Source: Nannochloropsis salina CCMP1776 (Eukaryota > Sar > Eustigmatophyceae > Eustigmatales > Monodopsidaceae). Taken from it: a DNA stretch of 64,000 nucleotides. The notes beneath the pieces are model-generated. The model was not told where the DNA came from, did no database searches, and worked only from the letters and a program-made list of their open reading frames with translations. Made by a program: the position numbers and the translations under genes. The DNA lies in NCBI GenBank assembly GCA_004565275.1, contig SDOX01000121.1, positions 463,800 to 527,799 of the forward strand. The letters are read 5' to 3'. Positions 11,078-22,227 of this stretch are shown here, piece after piece. How positions within the stretch are numbered: position 1 is the first letter of the stretch; each line of letters begins with the position of its first letter.

Positions 11078-11953
11078 TCCATGGGCCCCGGCCCCTCCGG
11101 GCTTGGAAAAAGCGGACGCTTTTGATTGAACCTCCCTTCGACGAGGCGGGCGAAGGTCTATTTGGCGAAAGTGCAATGGTATAAAACTTGAATGCTCCTG
11201 CTGCATCCAGTGGGTTGCAAATCTTGTCCGTATGCTACCACTGTCACCGAGTAAGGTCGTCATTCATGTCAATCATCACCTTCTCCTTCGTCTCATTCAC
11301 CTTTTGTCCATCCGCCTGATCAATCAGCTGGAATGGACCGCTGCAGCGGCCACACACTATCCTTTTCGCAACGATTGAGCATATGTGTACATAAAGTGTA
11401 TAATCAGATAAGCTGATGTGGGAGAAAGTGTGTGTACTTGGAAGGCAATGAGCCATCAGGCGGCGAGACCAGAAGGAAAAGAGCAAGGCAAAATGGAAAG
11501 TGCCGAAATGAGAGATCACGTCGGTGTCTTTGCGCAAGCTGCACAATTTTATGAGGTCAACGCGGTTTCAATGATGCGAAATTGAAAAATAAAAAGCAAG
11601 TTTTTCGCAAATTTCATGCATTCTACATGTTGGAAGTGACAAGCCTGTCTCCCACCAACTACTTCTTCTCTTCGTCAGAATTGTTCTGCGGCTTTTTTTT
11701 AATCATCTTTTTACACCTATCTAAGGTCATCTGTGAATTACTCGCGCAGCAAGCATCGTGTACCTTATTTCCCTCTTGAGACGGGCCAGGCCGGCCGGCC
11801 AGCTCGTCAGCTGACCTAAACGGACCGACGGTTACTGGGGGCTAGGAATGATCTGCCGTGTCTTGCTTGCACCTGAGAGTCTTAGGAGCGTTCGTACGCA
11901 ACCGGGGAGAGTGAGAAAAGCGAAAGGGGAGAAAAATCGCTGCATGCGAGCGC
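11078..11953. other. Spacer with one weak zinc-ribbon-like exon on the minus strand
   Basis: Mostly non-coding. On the minus strand, after a possible acceptor near 11368, a short frame ends at 11244 and contains IVCGRCSGPFQLIDQADGQK. This faintly recalls the end of the zinc ribbon in SprT/GCNA-like proteases. I could not find the protease domain upstream, so I do not call a gene. Confidence 0.25.
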
Positions 11954-12335
11954 TTAGAAGCTGTGGTAGGATGTGGCATAATTGTCGACAAAGATTTGGA
12001 TGATCTTCTCTCGGATCTTGAGCTTGAAGCACTCAAGAATGGAAGCATCGAAGGTGTCAGTGAAGTTGACACCACACCATGAATCAGTGCTTTTTCAAGT
12101 CTGTCTGTATCATTTCCCAGGAAGTGAGACCGTCCTTTACTGTGTGTGGACTTTAAGGAACTTGGTGTTCTCTTGATTGTTGTCTTCTTGCATTGTTATA
12201 TCCACGTCACAAGTCGATGACGCCTTCAGAAAACTTTTCGTCTTGGGACGGGAAGTACGCCTCCTGCCTTCTCTTGAAGAAAGGATGATTTTTCAAGCAG
12301 TTTTGTTGAAGAAACCAAAAAGGTTGCTTTACCAC
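11954..12335 (-). CDS. C-terminal exons of an unresolved gene
   Basis: Two minus-strand exons, 12335-12211 and 12089-11954, join in phase (TT plus C) and end at TAA. They encode about 86 residues including KQPFWFLQQNCLKNHPFFKR, YFPSQDEKFSEGVIDF and FDASILECFKLKIREKIIQI, closing with DNYATSYHSF. The acceptors GTTTAG and AAAAAG are plausible. The 5' part is not resolved. A candidate earlier exon ends with CAG before GTGACG at about 12627, which would leave a typical intron of roughly 290 nt. Family not recognised. Confidence 0.4.
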
Positions 12336-12786
12336 CTAAACGAAACATGTGGACCCAATTTTATTACGCATGTTAGTGCGTAGATGCTTGCTTATTTAAT
12401 GTTGCTCTCGTGGCGTGGGTCTGGATCGACCATGCGGAGACATATCACAACTAGCACTGCGCAGGTTCCACCCTTGACACCATCCTCACTGCTTGTTTGT
12501 GATATGACACTTTGCATAAAAATGCGACGCCAAGGCTTAGCACAGCACTTGAGGATTACACGGTGTGCATGTACTGTATCCTGTAGCACCGCAGATGACA
12601 TGTTGGGCGTCCTAGCCTCTCGTCACCTGTCTCTGACATCTCATCAATAGAGCACTCGACCAGCTGGTATTTTCTTCTTTGATGAATCTTATGCCTTCTC
12701 CGTAAAATGTTCCCCTCTTTCAGTCCAGGTCGTATTCTCGTCCTTACGCAATTGACCAAGCTCTTCCGGCTCGTTTATCTCAAGCC
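12336..12786 (-). other. Unresolved region with a possible BTB-like fragment
   Basis: On the minus strand, about 12601-12392, one frame reads VLQDTVHAHRVILKCCAKPW, which resembles the HAHRVIL strand-helix of BTB/POZ domains, but no full domain can be followed. Another frame near 12715-12627 gives GTFYGEGIRFIKEENTSWSS. These may be exons of the gene whose end lies at 11954, or chance. The region also contains the promoter of the plus-strand gene at 12787. Confidence 0.25.
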
Positions 12787-13869
12787 ATGAAGATCATTTA
12801 TTCCATGGCCGCTTTGCTGCTTGCTGCAGCTCCAGCTAGGGCCGGCCTCAGCCTTTCGGTGAGACTTCCGGAGATCAAATGCTCCCTCGCGGTGAGCTCT
12901 GCTCTTAGGCCGTTATGTTTTCTTTCCTCTCGCCTTATGTGCAGGGTGTAGACGCGTATGCATAAATTGTCCTTGATTGTGTCAGGCGCTTCCTTTAAAC
13001 GAACAGATGTCAATCATCTTCTGTCTGTCATAAAGCCAGCTAGCATGCTGTCAACAGTAGTGTGTTTCGTTGGTAGAACGTTTAGGAAGGGACGTGCGAA
13101 TTGGTATATCATAAGCTCCCCCGCGTCTAAGAATTTACCCGTCACCCTGCAGGTGACAGCCACGGACACGACCGTGAAAGATCTGTCCACACTGAATCTC
13201 GAGGGCGCTGTAGAGACCTTATTGGCCGACGACGTGGTGGTGGGCGGCACCTACAATTACAATGCTGCGGTGGCTAAGCCTGAGGAGATATACATCAAGA
13301 AGGCCTTCGACGTGAAGCTGGGCGACCTGGCCCTGGACGCGCGCTACCGTCTCCCCACCCAAGTGGCGGCCCTGACCGCCACTTTGAGGCGCAACGCCGA
13401 CTACATCCGCGCGGCTTTCAACACGGACTCCGTGGTGGAGCGTGTGGAAGGCTCCAAGAGATTCAGCCTGCCTGGTGAGCGCCAGTTGGCCCTGACCCCG
13501 GCGTGGGACCAAAGCACCAGGGCCTTCGAGCTCACGGTGGCCCAAGACATCCAGGCGGGCAAGACGAACGCGGTCCTCGAGCTCTCTCAGGCTGACAAGG
13601 ACGGGAAGCTCACGCTCAACCACCAGGTGGACGACGCCAACACCATCTCCCCCACCCTCAGCCTTAAGCGGGGCTATCTTACCTACCAGTGGACGCACCT
13701 CCTCGGTGACGGTGCCAAGCTGCAGACCACTCTGGACCCGTTCACGGACCTTGATGTCACCTGGTCAGACCCCGGGAAAGGCGGGGAGTGGGTGACACGC
13801 GCCAACATCCCCCTCAAGGAGCCCAGGACGGCCACGCTTTCCTTCAAGCGCAAGTTCACATTCCAATAA
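12787..13869 (+). CDS. Secreted or organelle-directed beta-strand-rich protein of unknown function
   Basis: Exons 12787-12858 and 13153-13869 (phase 0 intron of 294 nt) give 262 aa. Exon 1 is almost exactly a signal peptide, MKIIYSMAALLLAAAPARAG. The mature part is a run of alternating polar and non-polar strands (for example YRLPTQVAALTATLRR, FELTVAQDIQAG, NAVLELSQADKDGKLTLNHQ, TLSLKRGYLTYQWTHL), ending in SFKRKFTFQ with a terminal aromatic. The alternation, repeated about every 20 residues, and the terminal Phe resemble a small outer-membrane or plastid-envelope beta-barrel. This is a structural impression; I do not recognise the family. Other possibilities are a lumenal beta-sandwich or an extracellular protein. 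Confidence 0.75.
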
Positions 13870-14418
13870 AGTGACCCTAAGGTGAAATCAGAAGAGGGAA
13901 TGGGTTCCACGGAAATCGCATGGAGTTGTGTTGGGGATGTGGTGCTATAAGTAAATAGCGAGTTTCATCGTGCCATGCACAATGGAAAGCTAAGAAAGGG
14001 CTTACAACTCAATAGGGAATTGAGAGGATCTCAGTCATGTGTTCTTCAAGATAGGCTCGCGTCCCCCTCGAAGGGCGCAGGCCTTCTTGGCGTGGCTGGA
14101 GGAAAAGAGGGTTAGGACGAGCAGAGGTGCTTGACAGCCAAAAACAAAGAGACTGCGTAACGCCAGCGAGAGAACTTTAACAATTGTTGCAGAATGGAGT
14201 ACGAAAGAGATAGATGGAAAGAAAGATGACCAATCCAGCAATGTTTTCCTTTTTGCACTTTTTGCTTGTTGGGGGGTAAGGGCTAGGAGGTTCAACTGGA
14301 GAGGTGTGCTGAGTTAGTGCTGCCTTCTCTTACATATTTGCCACCTTCCGCCAAAGTCGGGGACATTTTTATCTGAACGTTCATACTGAACAGCTTTGTA
14401 GCTATCTCGCCCTATCGT
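13870..14418. other. Spacer between tandem genes
   Basis: 549 nt with no convincing coding sequence. It contains the 3' UTR of the beta-rich protein gene and the promoter of the pseudouridine synthase gene. Confidence 0.5.
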
Positions 14419-16060
14419 ATGCAGGATCGGGCGGCTCGGGGCCCCGTCCTTTTTCTTGTCCTCCTCGCATTCCAGCTCATCTCCACCGTCACCGGGCTCA
14501 GATCCTGTGCAGGCATGCGAGCCCGGGTCTTGCCGGGATTCATATATCGACTTCACAACAACCAGAATAGGGAATTCTCTGCAATTTTGACGTTCCCATA
14601 CCGGAGATGGGGACCTTCATTGCGTTCTTGTATCTATGTTCCTTGTCAACGGGGCTCGACTGCATCGACCGTCTCTACTCCAGGTACCACCCAACCTGCT
14701 CCTAGACCAAAGAGCCTACAGGACCTACGGGAAATTGCTTCGTTTTTTCCGGGTACTCCCAAAGACAACAGTACTGCCTTTTTCCACGCCTCTTGCGAAT
14801 TTGCCACCGTCCCAGAGGCAGTCGCTACGGCCTTGCATATGTCCCATGATCGCGCTGCAAAGCTTCACGAGATCGGAGCTGTTTATATCTACAGGCAGAA
14901 TAAATTTCGGCGCACTCACTTGATAGAGAAGTATCCACCATCAACGGTTTTGGAAGGAGACCTCTTTCGGGTCTACTTATTCCCACGCCGTTTCCCGGAA
15001 TGCATGATTGACTATACCTTCCGGGTAATATGGGAGAACGACGACCTGCTTCTGGTTGACAAGCCTCCTGGCTGTCCATGTTCCTTGCACGTCTCAAATG
15101 CACTCGAAGCATTGGACGTGGCAGCCTCGGCAAGTTTGGGCATTAACCTTATCCGGTGGGTTAACACAGAGAAGCACGGTGCTATTTTCCTTAATTAATT
15201 GGTGGTGCGTCTTTTGCAAGTCCAGAAAAGCGCTGAAGTTCGTCCCCCTTTTCCTCGCACAGTATGAATCGCCTTGATGTCGTCACTTCCGGGCTCGTGC
15301 CTCTGGCCAAGACCGCGCAGGGCGCCACTCGTTTTTGGGAGGAGATACGCCGCGACCGGCTAGGCAAGAGGTACAAAGCCCTCCTGACGGGCCCTGTCCC
15401 CGTGGGTCTCCTCGAGCACTACATGCCAGGTGGGTCTTCTTGGCTAGCATTTTGTTCTCGACTGACCATCCTGGAGACAGACGAGTCGCCCTTACCACTC
15501 TCTCCCCACGTCCCCGCCCCTCTCGTCCCCTAGGGAAAATCATCCACCGCCGGCCCGCCCCCCGCGCCATCAGCCGGCGGCCTCTGCCAGGCTGGAAGCT
15601 CTGTCAGACCCGCGTCTTGTCCTGCCAACCCGTCGCTTTCTCAGAGCTGAACTTGGTCGCTATCCACGATGGTCAAGATGGCGGCTCTGGCGGCGAGAAG
15701 GACCTGCCGCCCTCTCTTTACGAGGTCGAGGCCGAGCTTGTCACTGGCAGGACCCACCAACTTCGCGCAGTTTTCGCTGCGGAAGGCAGCCCCATCTGGC
15801 AAGACAGTATGTATGCCCCAATGACTTCCTTCCTATTGGAGGATGAAAAGGACCCGGCCATCCAAGCCCTCTACCCCCTGTGCATGGAGCCCCGAGCCTC
15901 CACAGGCATCGCCCTGCAGTGCGCGAGGTTGACATTCTGGGAACAGACTGTGCAGGCGGGGGCGCCATGGTGGCGCAGAAAGGGGAAGAACAGAGAAGGG
16001 GGCTGTCCAGACGTGGAAAGTGACAGGCAAGGCTTGCGAGAGTCAAAAGAAGTAAAATAG
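14419..16060 (+). CDS. RluA/RsuA-type pseudouridine synthase with organelle leader
   Basis: Isomerises uridine to pseudouridine in RNA. Exons 14419-15155, 15263-15429 and 15534-16060 give 476 aa. The start has a hydrophobic leader (GPVLFLVLLAFQLISTVTGL), suggesting entry into the ER or plastid route. An S4-like RNA-binding segment follows (DRAAKLHEIGAVYIYRQNK). The catalytic domain starts at VIWENDDLLLVDKPPGCPC. The catalytic Asp lies in NRLDVVTSGLVPLAKT, formed across the first splice. The usual family motif has His where this protein has Asn. Later come KRYKALLTGPVPVG and EAELVTGRTHQLRAVFAAEG, the conserved RTHQLR box. The TAG stop is only 112 nt from the converging Prp28 gene. The RNA target cannot be told from sequence. 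Confidence 0.9.
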
Positions 16061-16172
16061 ACAGGGGTAAACGAAAAAGCTGTCACCCAGCGCGCGTTTC
16101 CACTTTGTGCCCCAGAAAGCTGGATTCGATCATCTTTACATTGCACTTTTTTGGGCTCGATTCCATACCCCC

Positions 16173-18740
16173 TTAACGCTTCGAGTACATGACGCTGTCC
16201 CTCTTCTGGCCCATGATCTTGCCGTCCTCGTTGCGGGTCCCCGGGGCTTGCTGGGCGGCCGCGTGCTTCCCAAGCTCGGGAGGCACCTTCATGTCCGTGG
16301 ATTCCAGGTAGTTCTTCAAGTCGTGGAAGACCTCGCTGTCGTTCTCCGTCAGGAGCGTCGTCGCCAGCCCCTCCTTGCCCGCGCGCCCCGTCCGCCCAAT
16401 CCTGTGGCAGTAGTTCTCTATCTTAGCGGGCATGTCGTAATTGATTACATGCGAGACGTCGGGGATGTCCAGGCCTCGCGCTGCCACGTCTGTCGCCACC
16501 AAGACGGTGAAAACCCCGTTTCGAAAGGCCTCCAGGCTGGCCTCGCGCTGGTCCTGGCTCTTGCCCCCATGCAGAATCCCGCACGAGATGCGCGTCTGCT
16601 CCAGATGCCGAGCCAGCACATCGCAGGCCCGCTTGGCGTTGACAAAGACGATGAACTTGTCCTCTTTCTTCGGGCTGGCCAGGAGATCCACCACCGCCTT
16701 CCTCTTTCCCGGCTCCGTGGTGAAGATGAGGCGTTGCTCGATCCGCTTGTTCTTCCCGCTGTTGGCCTCTCCGATTTTGATCGTGGCGGGCGCCCTCAGG
16801 TAGGACCGAGCGATGCGCTCCACTGCCGGCGGCATGGTAGCCGAGAACATGGCGGTGACACGGTAGAGCTGCTCCCCCTTCTGCGCCGCCTCCGCCTGCC
16901 GGTCCGCCTCCTCCTCGTTCTCGGACTTCAGGAGGCCCCCCATGGTGTCAAGCACGGCCACCACTTGCTCCTCGAAGCCCATGTCCACCATCCTGTCCGC
17001 CTCGTCCAGAACGATGTAGTTGCACTGGTTCAGCACCAGGTAACGGGAGTCGATCAGGTCCTTGAGCCTGCCCGGCGTCCCAATCAATATGTCCACGCCC
17101 TCGCGCAGGGCAAAGGCTTGGTCCTCAATGGGCTTTCCCCCCACGCCCGAGCAACTCGTAAGACCCGTCCCCTCGATCAAAATCGCAACCTGCGCCTCAA
17201 TCTGCTCCGCCAGCTCCCGTGTTGGCGCCATGACCAGAGCCAGCGGCCCTTCCTCCGGCGTGCGGGTCCGGTGCTCCGCCGGCAGGGTCAGGCAGTAGTT
17301 GATCATGGGGATGGCGAAGGCCCCCGTCTTCCCAGACCCCGTCTCCGCGATCCCTATGATGTCCCGACGGCCCATCCCCACCGGGATGGCAGCCCGCTGA
17401 ATGGGCGAGGGCTCTTTCCAGCCCATGCCCTCTACGGTCTTGCGCAAGCTGGCAGGCAGGTTCGCCTCCTCCCAGCTGCGAAGAGGCAAGACGCGCTGGC
17501 GCCCGACCCGCATGCTGATGTCGAAGTCCTCCCGGAAGATCCGCCAGTCCCTCTCGGTCATGCTCTCCAAGCTCTTGTCCCGCCAGTGCTGCCCCAGCAC
17601 CCCAATCGTCGCCCTCTCCATGCCCCGAGCCTCCGCCTCCCGCCGCCGCCGCATGTCCTCCATGAAGGACCGGCGCTCTTCCTCCTTGTCCCGCCGGTCC
17701 CCCCGACTCACGCCCGCCTCCTCCTCCGCCCGTCGCTCCTCCTCCTGCCGTCTCAGCGTCAGCGCCTCCAGGTACCTGTTCGTCTTCCGCTGCTCCCGCA
17801 TGTCCACGCCCGCCACGTACCCCCTCCCGAACAAGGGGGTTACCTCCAGCCGCTGGTTGTACAGGGGGTTGCTGTCCCGGCTCGTGTCTTCCGAAGCCTC
17901 CCAGTCAAACTGGAAAATGCGCGCGAACTTCTCGCTGGGCTTCACCACGCGCCGTTTCACCTCCTTCTTCCCCAGATAGTGGTCTTTCAGCGCCTGCAGC
18001 TCTTCTTGGCGTTGCCGCTCCAAACGCTCACGCTCCCGCTCTTCCCGACTCAAACCCCGTCCTCCACGCTCCCTCTCCTCCCTAGCCCCCCGATCGGAAG
18101 CCCTCCCACGGGCCCCGACCCTCCAGCCTCCTTCCCGGCTTCCCTCTCGCCCGTCGCGGTCCCGGTGCGACCCGGGCCGGGGCGGACCCATGCCTCCATC
18201 CCCCGCACTGCCACCCTTGCCGACATCCTTCATTGCCGTACCGGTCCTCTTCACACTCGGGGCTTCTGCTGCCCGCTTTTCCTGCAGTTTCTGCAACGCC
18301 AGTTGCTCCCGTTGTTTCTTGGTCAGAAACTTCACCTCATGCGCTCCCCCTTCAATCCGGGTTGGCAAAGGCGGAAGCTTATGGTTCCCTTTCGCAATCC
18401 CTCCCGCTCCACCGCTCCCTCCTGCATCTCTCCCTCCATTACTCCCTGTTGCCGACGCTCTCGCGGCAGCCCTAGCTTCAGCCCGCGCCGCAATCTCCGC
18501 GATGCGCAAGGCCTCCTCGGGCGGCGGCCCCGCCTCTTTCTCCTCCTCACTTACTTCCATCTTCGCCCGTTTCACTTGGTGCTCACCATCATCCACGACA
18601 TGCCCATTTTCGTGGTCGCGCCTGGAGCAAAAGGATCGGAGATGAGGAGTGGGTAAGGGCCTTGGATGTCGCGAATGCCAAAAGGGGCATCGAGGAGGTC
18701 ACGGAGGACCACGAGCAAAAACTTACTTGAGAGATGACAT
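16173..18740 (-). CDS. PRP28: DEAD-box RNA helicase Prp28/DDX23
   Basis: ATP-dependent RNA helicase of the U5 snRNP that helps exchange U1 for U6 at the 5' splice site. A 14-nt first exon (18740-18727: ATG plus three codons and two bases) splices with a GTAAGT donor to 18621-16173, giving 820 aa and the N terminus MSSLKRDHENGHVVDDGEHQ. The N-terminal third is charged and Arg/Glu-rich. The family-specific LPLRSWEEANLPASLRKTVE (Q motif region) precedes AETGSGKTGAFAIPMINY (motif I), APTRELAEQ (Ia), VLDEADRMVDMGFEEQV (II), SAT (III) and HRIGRTGRAGKEG (VI). A very long open frame on the opposite strand is an artefact of GC-rich codons. The gene is divergent from the neighbour at 19162 and convergent with the RluA-type gene. 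Confidence 0.95.
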
Positions 18741-19161
18741 TGCTGGGAAGATGAAAGCTTGCCGCGCCTCGAATGTGTCCTGTCAAGGCGTTCAAGCCGA
18801 TGAGTAAGGTGATCGCTTTAAATACTGAAGCCGGGCTCCTTATCCCTGAAAAGCGCGTGACCCCAGCGCGGTCTGCCCCTCGCCCCCGCCTTACAGGCAG
18901 CGATAAAGCCGCTTCGACGCATAAAAAGACGCTCGCCAAGTTTTCCACGCTTTTGTTGACGTCTCCACACCCTTATTTTCCGTGTGTAGAATGCAATCAA
19001 AGCGAGAGCTTTGACAGGAAGACTGGTGACACTGATGTCACGGCCCCGACGGACCTCCTGCCTGAGTGTCGCCCGGACAGACACGACGTTTTCGATACGC
19101 CTTCTGACCCCTGCAGCTTTATACTCAACTCTTGAGTCGTTAAGGAGAGTCTCGACTTGAA
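18741..19161. promoter_or_regulatory. Divergent spacer, Prp28 and CxxC membrane protein
   Basis: 421 nt between two head-to-head start codons, a likely bidirectional promoter. Nothing else recognised. Confidence 0.4.
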
Positions 19162-20425
19162 ATGACAAAGTACCCCGATAGAGAGTGGCGATTCTCTCAA
19201 GAAGACTGGCTCAAGGCCAGTCGGTTGACCGCGGGTGGAGTTACCTTCCTTCTCACTCTCTCCGCCTCGCAATTCCTGCAAGGGCGGCTCCTGGGCATTT
19301 CAGCTGCTTCTAGAGCCGCTACCTTTGCGGGCATGCTTTCAGTGAGCACTGGGTCGATGCTGGCATCATTGGCAGCGGATGAAGCTCCGGCGACCCTGAG
19401 CGTAGCGCTAGGATGGGTACCGGAAAAGGACCGAAGGAGGAAAGGAAGTGTAATCGACAAGCGCGGTTCCATTTCAAGCTCGACATTTTCCCTCTTGGGA
19501 TACGATGCTGGAAAGAAGGAGGAACGGTTGCTTGGGGCTGCGCGCACAGCCTTGGTGGGCATGCTGCTCTTCAAGGGTCTTGGAGGGCGGTTCAGCGGCG
19601 TCGCACCGAGTAACGTGGCACAACCGGGCGCCTTCTTTAACGTTCGTGGCACCCTCCCTGCAGGACTGGAGTACGCGAGTCCGAAACAGAAACGGCGATT
19701 GGATATGTTTGGGTGGGTGTACGGCTGCCATACGTGCGGCAGGCGTCAGATGGGAGACTACGTGGGGGACCACATGCCGCCAAGGAAGGTGGCAGTGGAG
19801 ATGAGCCGTCGCTGGTGGCGGCGGCTCTTGGGCATTCGGTAGGGGTGCACGAGGGGAAGGGACGAAAAAAAAAACAGGCCGTGCCAAGGCGCACAGCCTT
19901 TATATTGTCTTGTGCGGAAAGGAGAGGGCAGGACCAGCCCCCGCCAAACGTCGCTCACGCCCACCATCCCCCTTCTCGGCACCCTTTACGATCGACAGGG
20001 TCAAGCAGCGCTTCACGCCCCAGTGTCGCCCATGCTCCAGCATTCAGAGCGCAGCAGTACGCAGCGATCGACGCATTCTGGTAGGATTGGCCTCCCATCA
20101 GTCTCTCGCTGCCACCGTGTCAGCGGCAGAAGGAAAGGGAAATAATATGTTCCTTACCACGACTCAAGCTCTTTGACGCCCTTTTCTCGCATCTCGTATC
20201 GACCTTGGTTTTCCCCCCTGGCTTATCAAACGTTCTCCCTCTCCAATCCAGGTGTATCACTATCTCTCCCTCCGGCGGTACCACGCGACAGGCGCGGTTT
20301 TAGAAGTTGTCTCCCTTCTGCCCGGCCAGGGCATGCTGGATGGACTGATACATCAAAATGTGGAGCAAGTAAGCGCCTGGTGGCGACGTAAGGGGCGTGC
20401 GGAGGGAGACTGGCAGCGACGGTGA
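19162..20425 (+). CDS. Membrane protein with CxxC / DHMPP / CxxC signature, unknown function
   Basis: Exons 19162-19838, 19999-20080 and 20252-20425 splice in phase to 310 aa. Residues about 20-85 hold hydrophobic segments (GVTFLLTLSASQFLQ and AATFAGMLSVSTGSMLASLA), and another lies near TALVGMLLFKGLGG. The C-terminal part has YGCHTCGRRQMGDYVGDHMP followed across the first intron by RVKQRFTPQCRPCSSIQSAA. Cysteines in CxxC and CxxC arrangement with an intervening DH look like one metal site or a redox site. A tail (YHYLSLRRYHATGAVLEVVS) follows. I have an impression of a similar pattern in other protist membrane proteins, but I know no function. Without the two downstream exons the second CxxC is missed. 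Confidence 0.8.
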
Positions 20426-21330
20426 TAATGAGTGGTTAAGGGGCCTGACTCTCTGCCATGGCGCGGATACCCCGGTCTAGGATGAGTTTGAAGTCAAAAA
20501 ACGCAATCAAAGGTGTGAAAATAACGTATGACTGTTGCTGATTGTAGAAGAAATTTAAACCGACAGTTTAATGCTTGCTTTGCATAAAGCTTGTGTGGTT
20601 GCTTTTCACCGGCCCAGCACCTTGACATAGATACCTTGGATTTCCTTTTCCAATCGTACTCTTTCCCATCTTTTCTCTCCTCGCTTCAATTATGCACAAG
20701 CTCTCTGCACGAATTTATGCTTTAATATCTGAAATGGCCCATTTGTTGTAGGCATGTGCATCGTCTCTCGGAACCAGCGTTGGGGTGAATCTGATGTCGA
20801 GTCATCTGAACACGTACTCGCACGGGTGACGATTTATTTGTTGGTCCTACAATGAGGACAATCCAGGCGGGGCCTCGGGGCTTATGACGCCCCGGTCCAT
20901 GCAAAGTGGCTCCCTCAGGCCACATTTGCTGCGCAATCCTGGATTTCTTACCGAAAATTAGTCTGTTTCCCCGCCTCCTTTTCGTATCGCATCATGTCAG
21001 CCGCGATTGTCACCCGTAGAAAAGCATCTCTCATTTTAAATGTCGTTATGATACCTCCAGGAGGCTGAATGTCCCACTAAGTGCATCTACGGACAGGCCG
21101 CCGGTTCTGCGACATCTATAAATATGAAATTACAGATATGTACTGAACGCGCCAAGTTGTCATTTCATTTCTACTAAAAAGACAAGTATACGCAATTTGG
21201 AGGCAACCGCGCCTTCACCAACATTCTTCCCGACTCTTTTTCCTCCCTCTCCCTCCCCCTTCTCCATCCATCCTTCTTTTTACTTTCGTTGTATTTCTTT
21301 CGCAGGAGCCTCTGGCCCTGTTGTTTGCCT
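20426..21330. other. Intergenic, no gene seen
   Basis: About 900 nt between convergent genes. It includes an AT-rich part (20500-20720) and pyrimidine-rich tracts (21200-21300). Only short frames with no recognisable content. Confidence 0.5.
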
Positions 21331-22227
21331 TTATCTCTTAAAGCGGCCCATGATACCGGAGAGCAGTTTGGGGTTCATAGCTAGTGCTGAGCCTATCGCC
21401 AGGGCTGTGCACCCCACGGCCAGGAGACCGATACCCGACGTGGAGAAAGTCTTGTCTTTTGATCGCTGCTTTTTGTTCTTGCCCGCTTGTTGCGGGAAGG
21501 GCTCGTCGTCATTTTCTAGAGCCTGCTGTCGCTCCTCCTGTTTGTCGCCTTCTACTTTGCGTTCCACGTGGGTCGAGCTGTTGCTGCCACACACGCGGCC
21601 CGGGCTGCGTTCCGTTTCCCTCGTCATCTCGTTCTTTTTCAAGCCTTCCATGGTAGCGTCGTTTTCCTCCTGCTCTTCTGTCAGCCGGACACCTCCCTCG
21701 GATTCCTCGCTGATACTCTCACAGGCCCTCAATTTCTCTGCTCCGCGCACACAATCCGTGCAGGCCTTTTGGAGGCCTCGCAGACCTAGGACCAGGACAC
21801 GGGCACTGGAGCATCCTGAGCAGACCACACGCCCGCAGGCGCGGCAGTGGTGCTTTCGGCGCATTAGAGGGGAGAATTCGGCCATGCACACCATACAGGA
21901 TAGAGCCAATTCGTCGTGTACCCACTCTACGTCATAAGCCACGGTAGGGTCTAGCTCGCTCGGATGCACGTGATGCTTTTTATTTTTCATCTTCCTGCTC
22001 AAATCACCTGCTGCAGAGAACCCGGAGTAATTGGATGTGGCGAAGCTCTGGAACGTTGTAGCGGAGTAAGAGCTTTTTGCGTTGGAAAGGCGACTCGCCA
22101 CGGAGTGCGTGGAGAGCGTATCCTCTCCTCGTAGTAGGGCGGCTTGTATGCTTTTCGGGGATCTTGTCTCAAATTGCTGTACATGTCTCCAGCTCAGAGG
22201 CACGCGTCCGTTGGGGCTTCTCTCCAT
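21331..22227 (-). CDS. FYVE zinc-finger protein with C-terminal hydrophobic segment
   Basis: Likely binds phosphatidylinositol 3-phosphate on endomembranes. 298 aa from the ATG at 22227, chosen because the in-frame sequence upstream has no ATG context and is not protein-like. The FYVE domain is about residues 95-160: WVHDELALSCMVC, then the diagnostic RRKHHCRACGRVVCSGCS, and finally CTDCVRG. The usual WxxD start and R(R/K)HHCR box are present. A charged, Glu/Lys-rich linker follows. Near the C terminus GLLAVGCTALAIGSALAM could be a tail anchor. The gene has no introns. Confidence 0.85.
   Translation of the reverse strand: MERSPNGRVPLSWRHVQQFETRSPKSIQAALLRGEDTLSTHSVASRLSNAKSSYSATTFQSFATSNYSGFSAAGDLSRKMKNKKHHVHPSELDPTVAYDVEWVHDELALSCMVCMAEFSPLMRRKHHCRACGRVVCSGCSSARVLVLGLRGLQKACTDCVRGAEKLRACESISEESEGGVRLTEEQEENDATMEGLKKNEMTRETERSPGRVCGSNSSTHVERKVEGDKQEERQQALENDDEPFPQQAGKNKKQRSKDKTFSTSGIGLLAVGCTALAIGSALAMNPKLLSGIMGRFKR

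Noticed and set aside
11244-11546. Zinc-ribbon-like frame suggesting a SprT/GCNA protease
   Set aside because: Only one CxxC and a short tail are seen. The HExxH catalytic domain was not found upstream.
16107-18656. An 849-codon open frame on the plus strand opposite Prp28
   Set aside because: It is a mirror of GC-rich helicase codons. Its product is Pro/Leu/His/Arg-rich without domains, while the minus strand has every DEAD-box motif.
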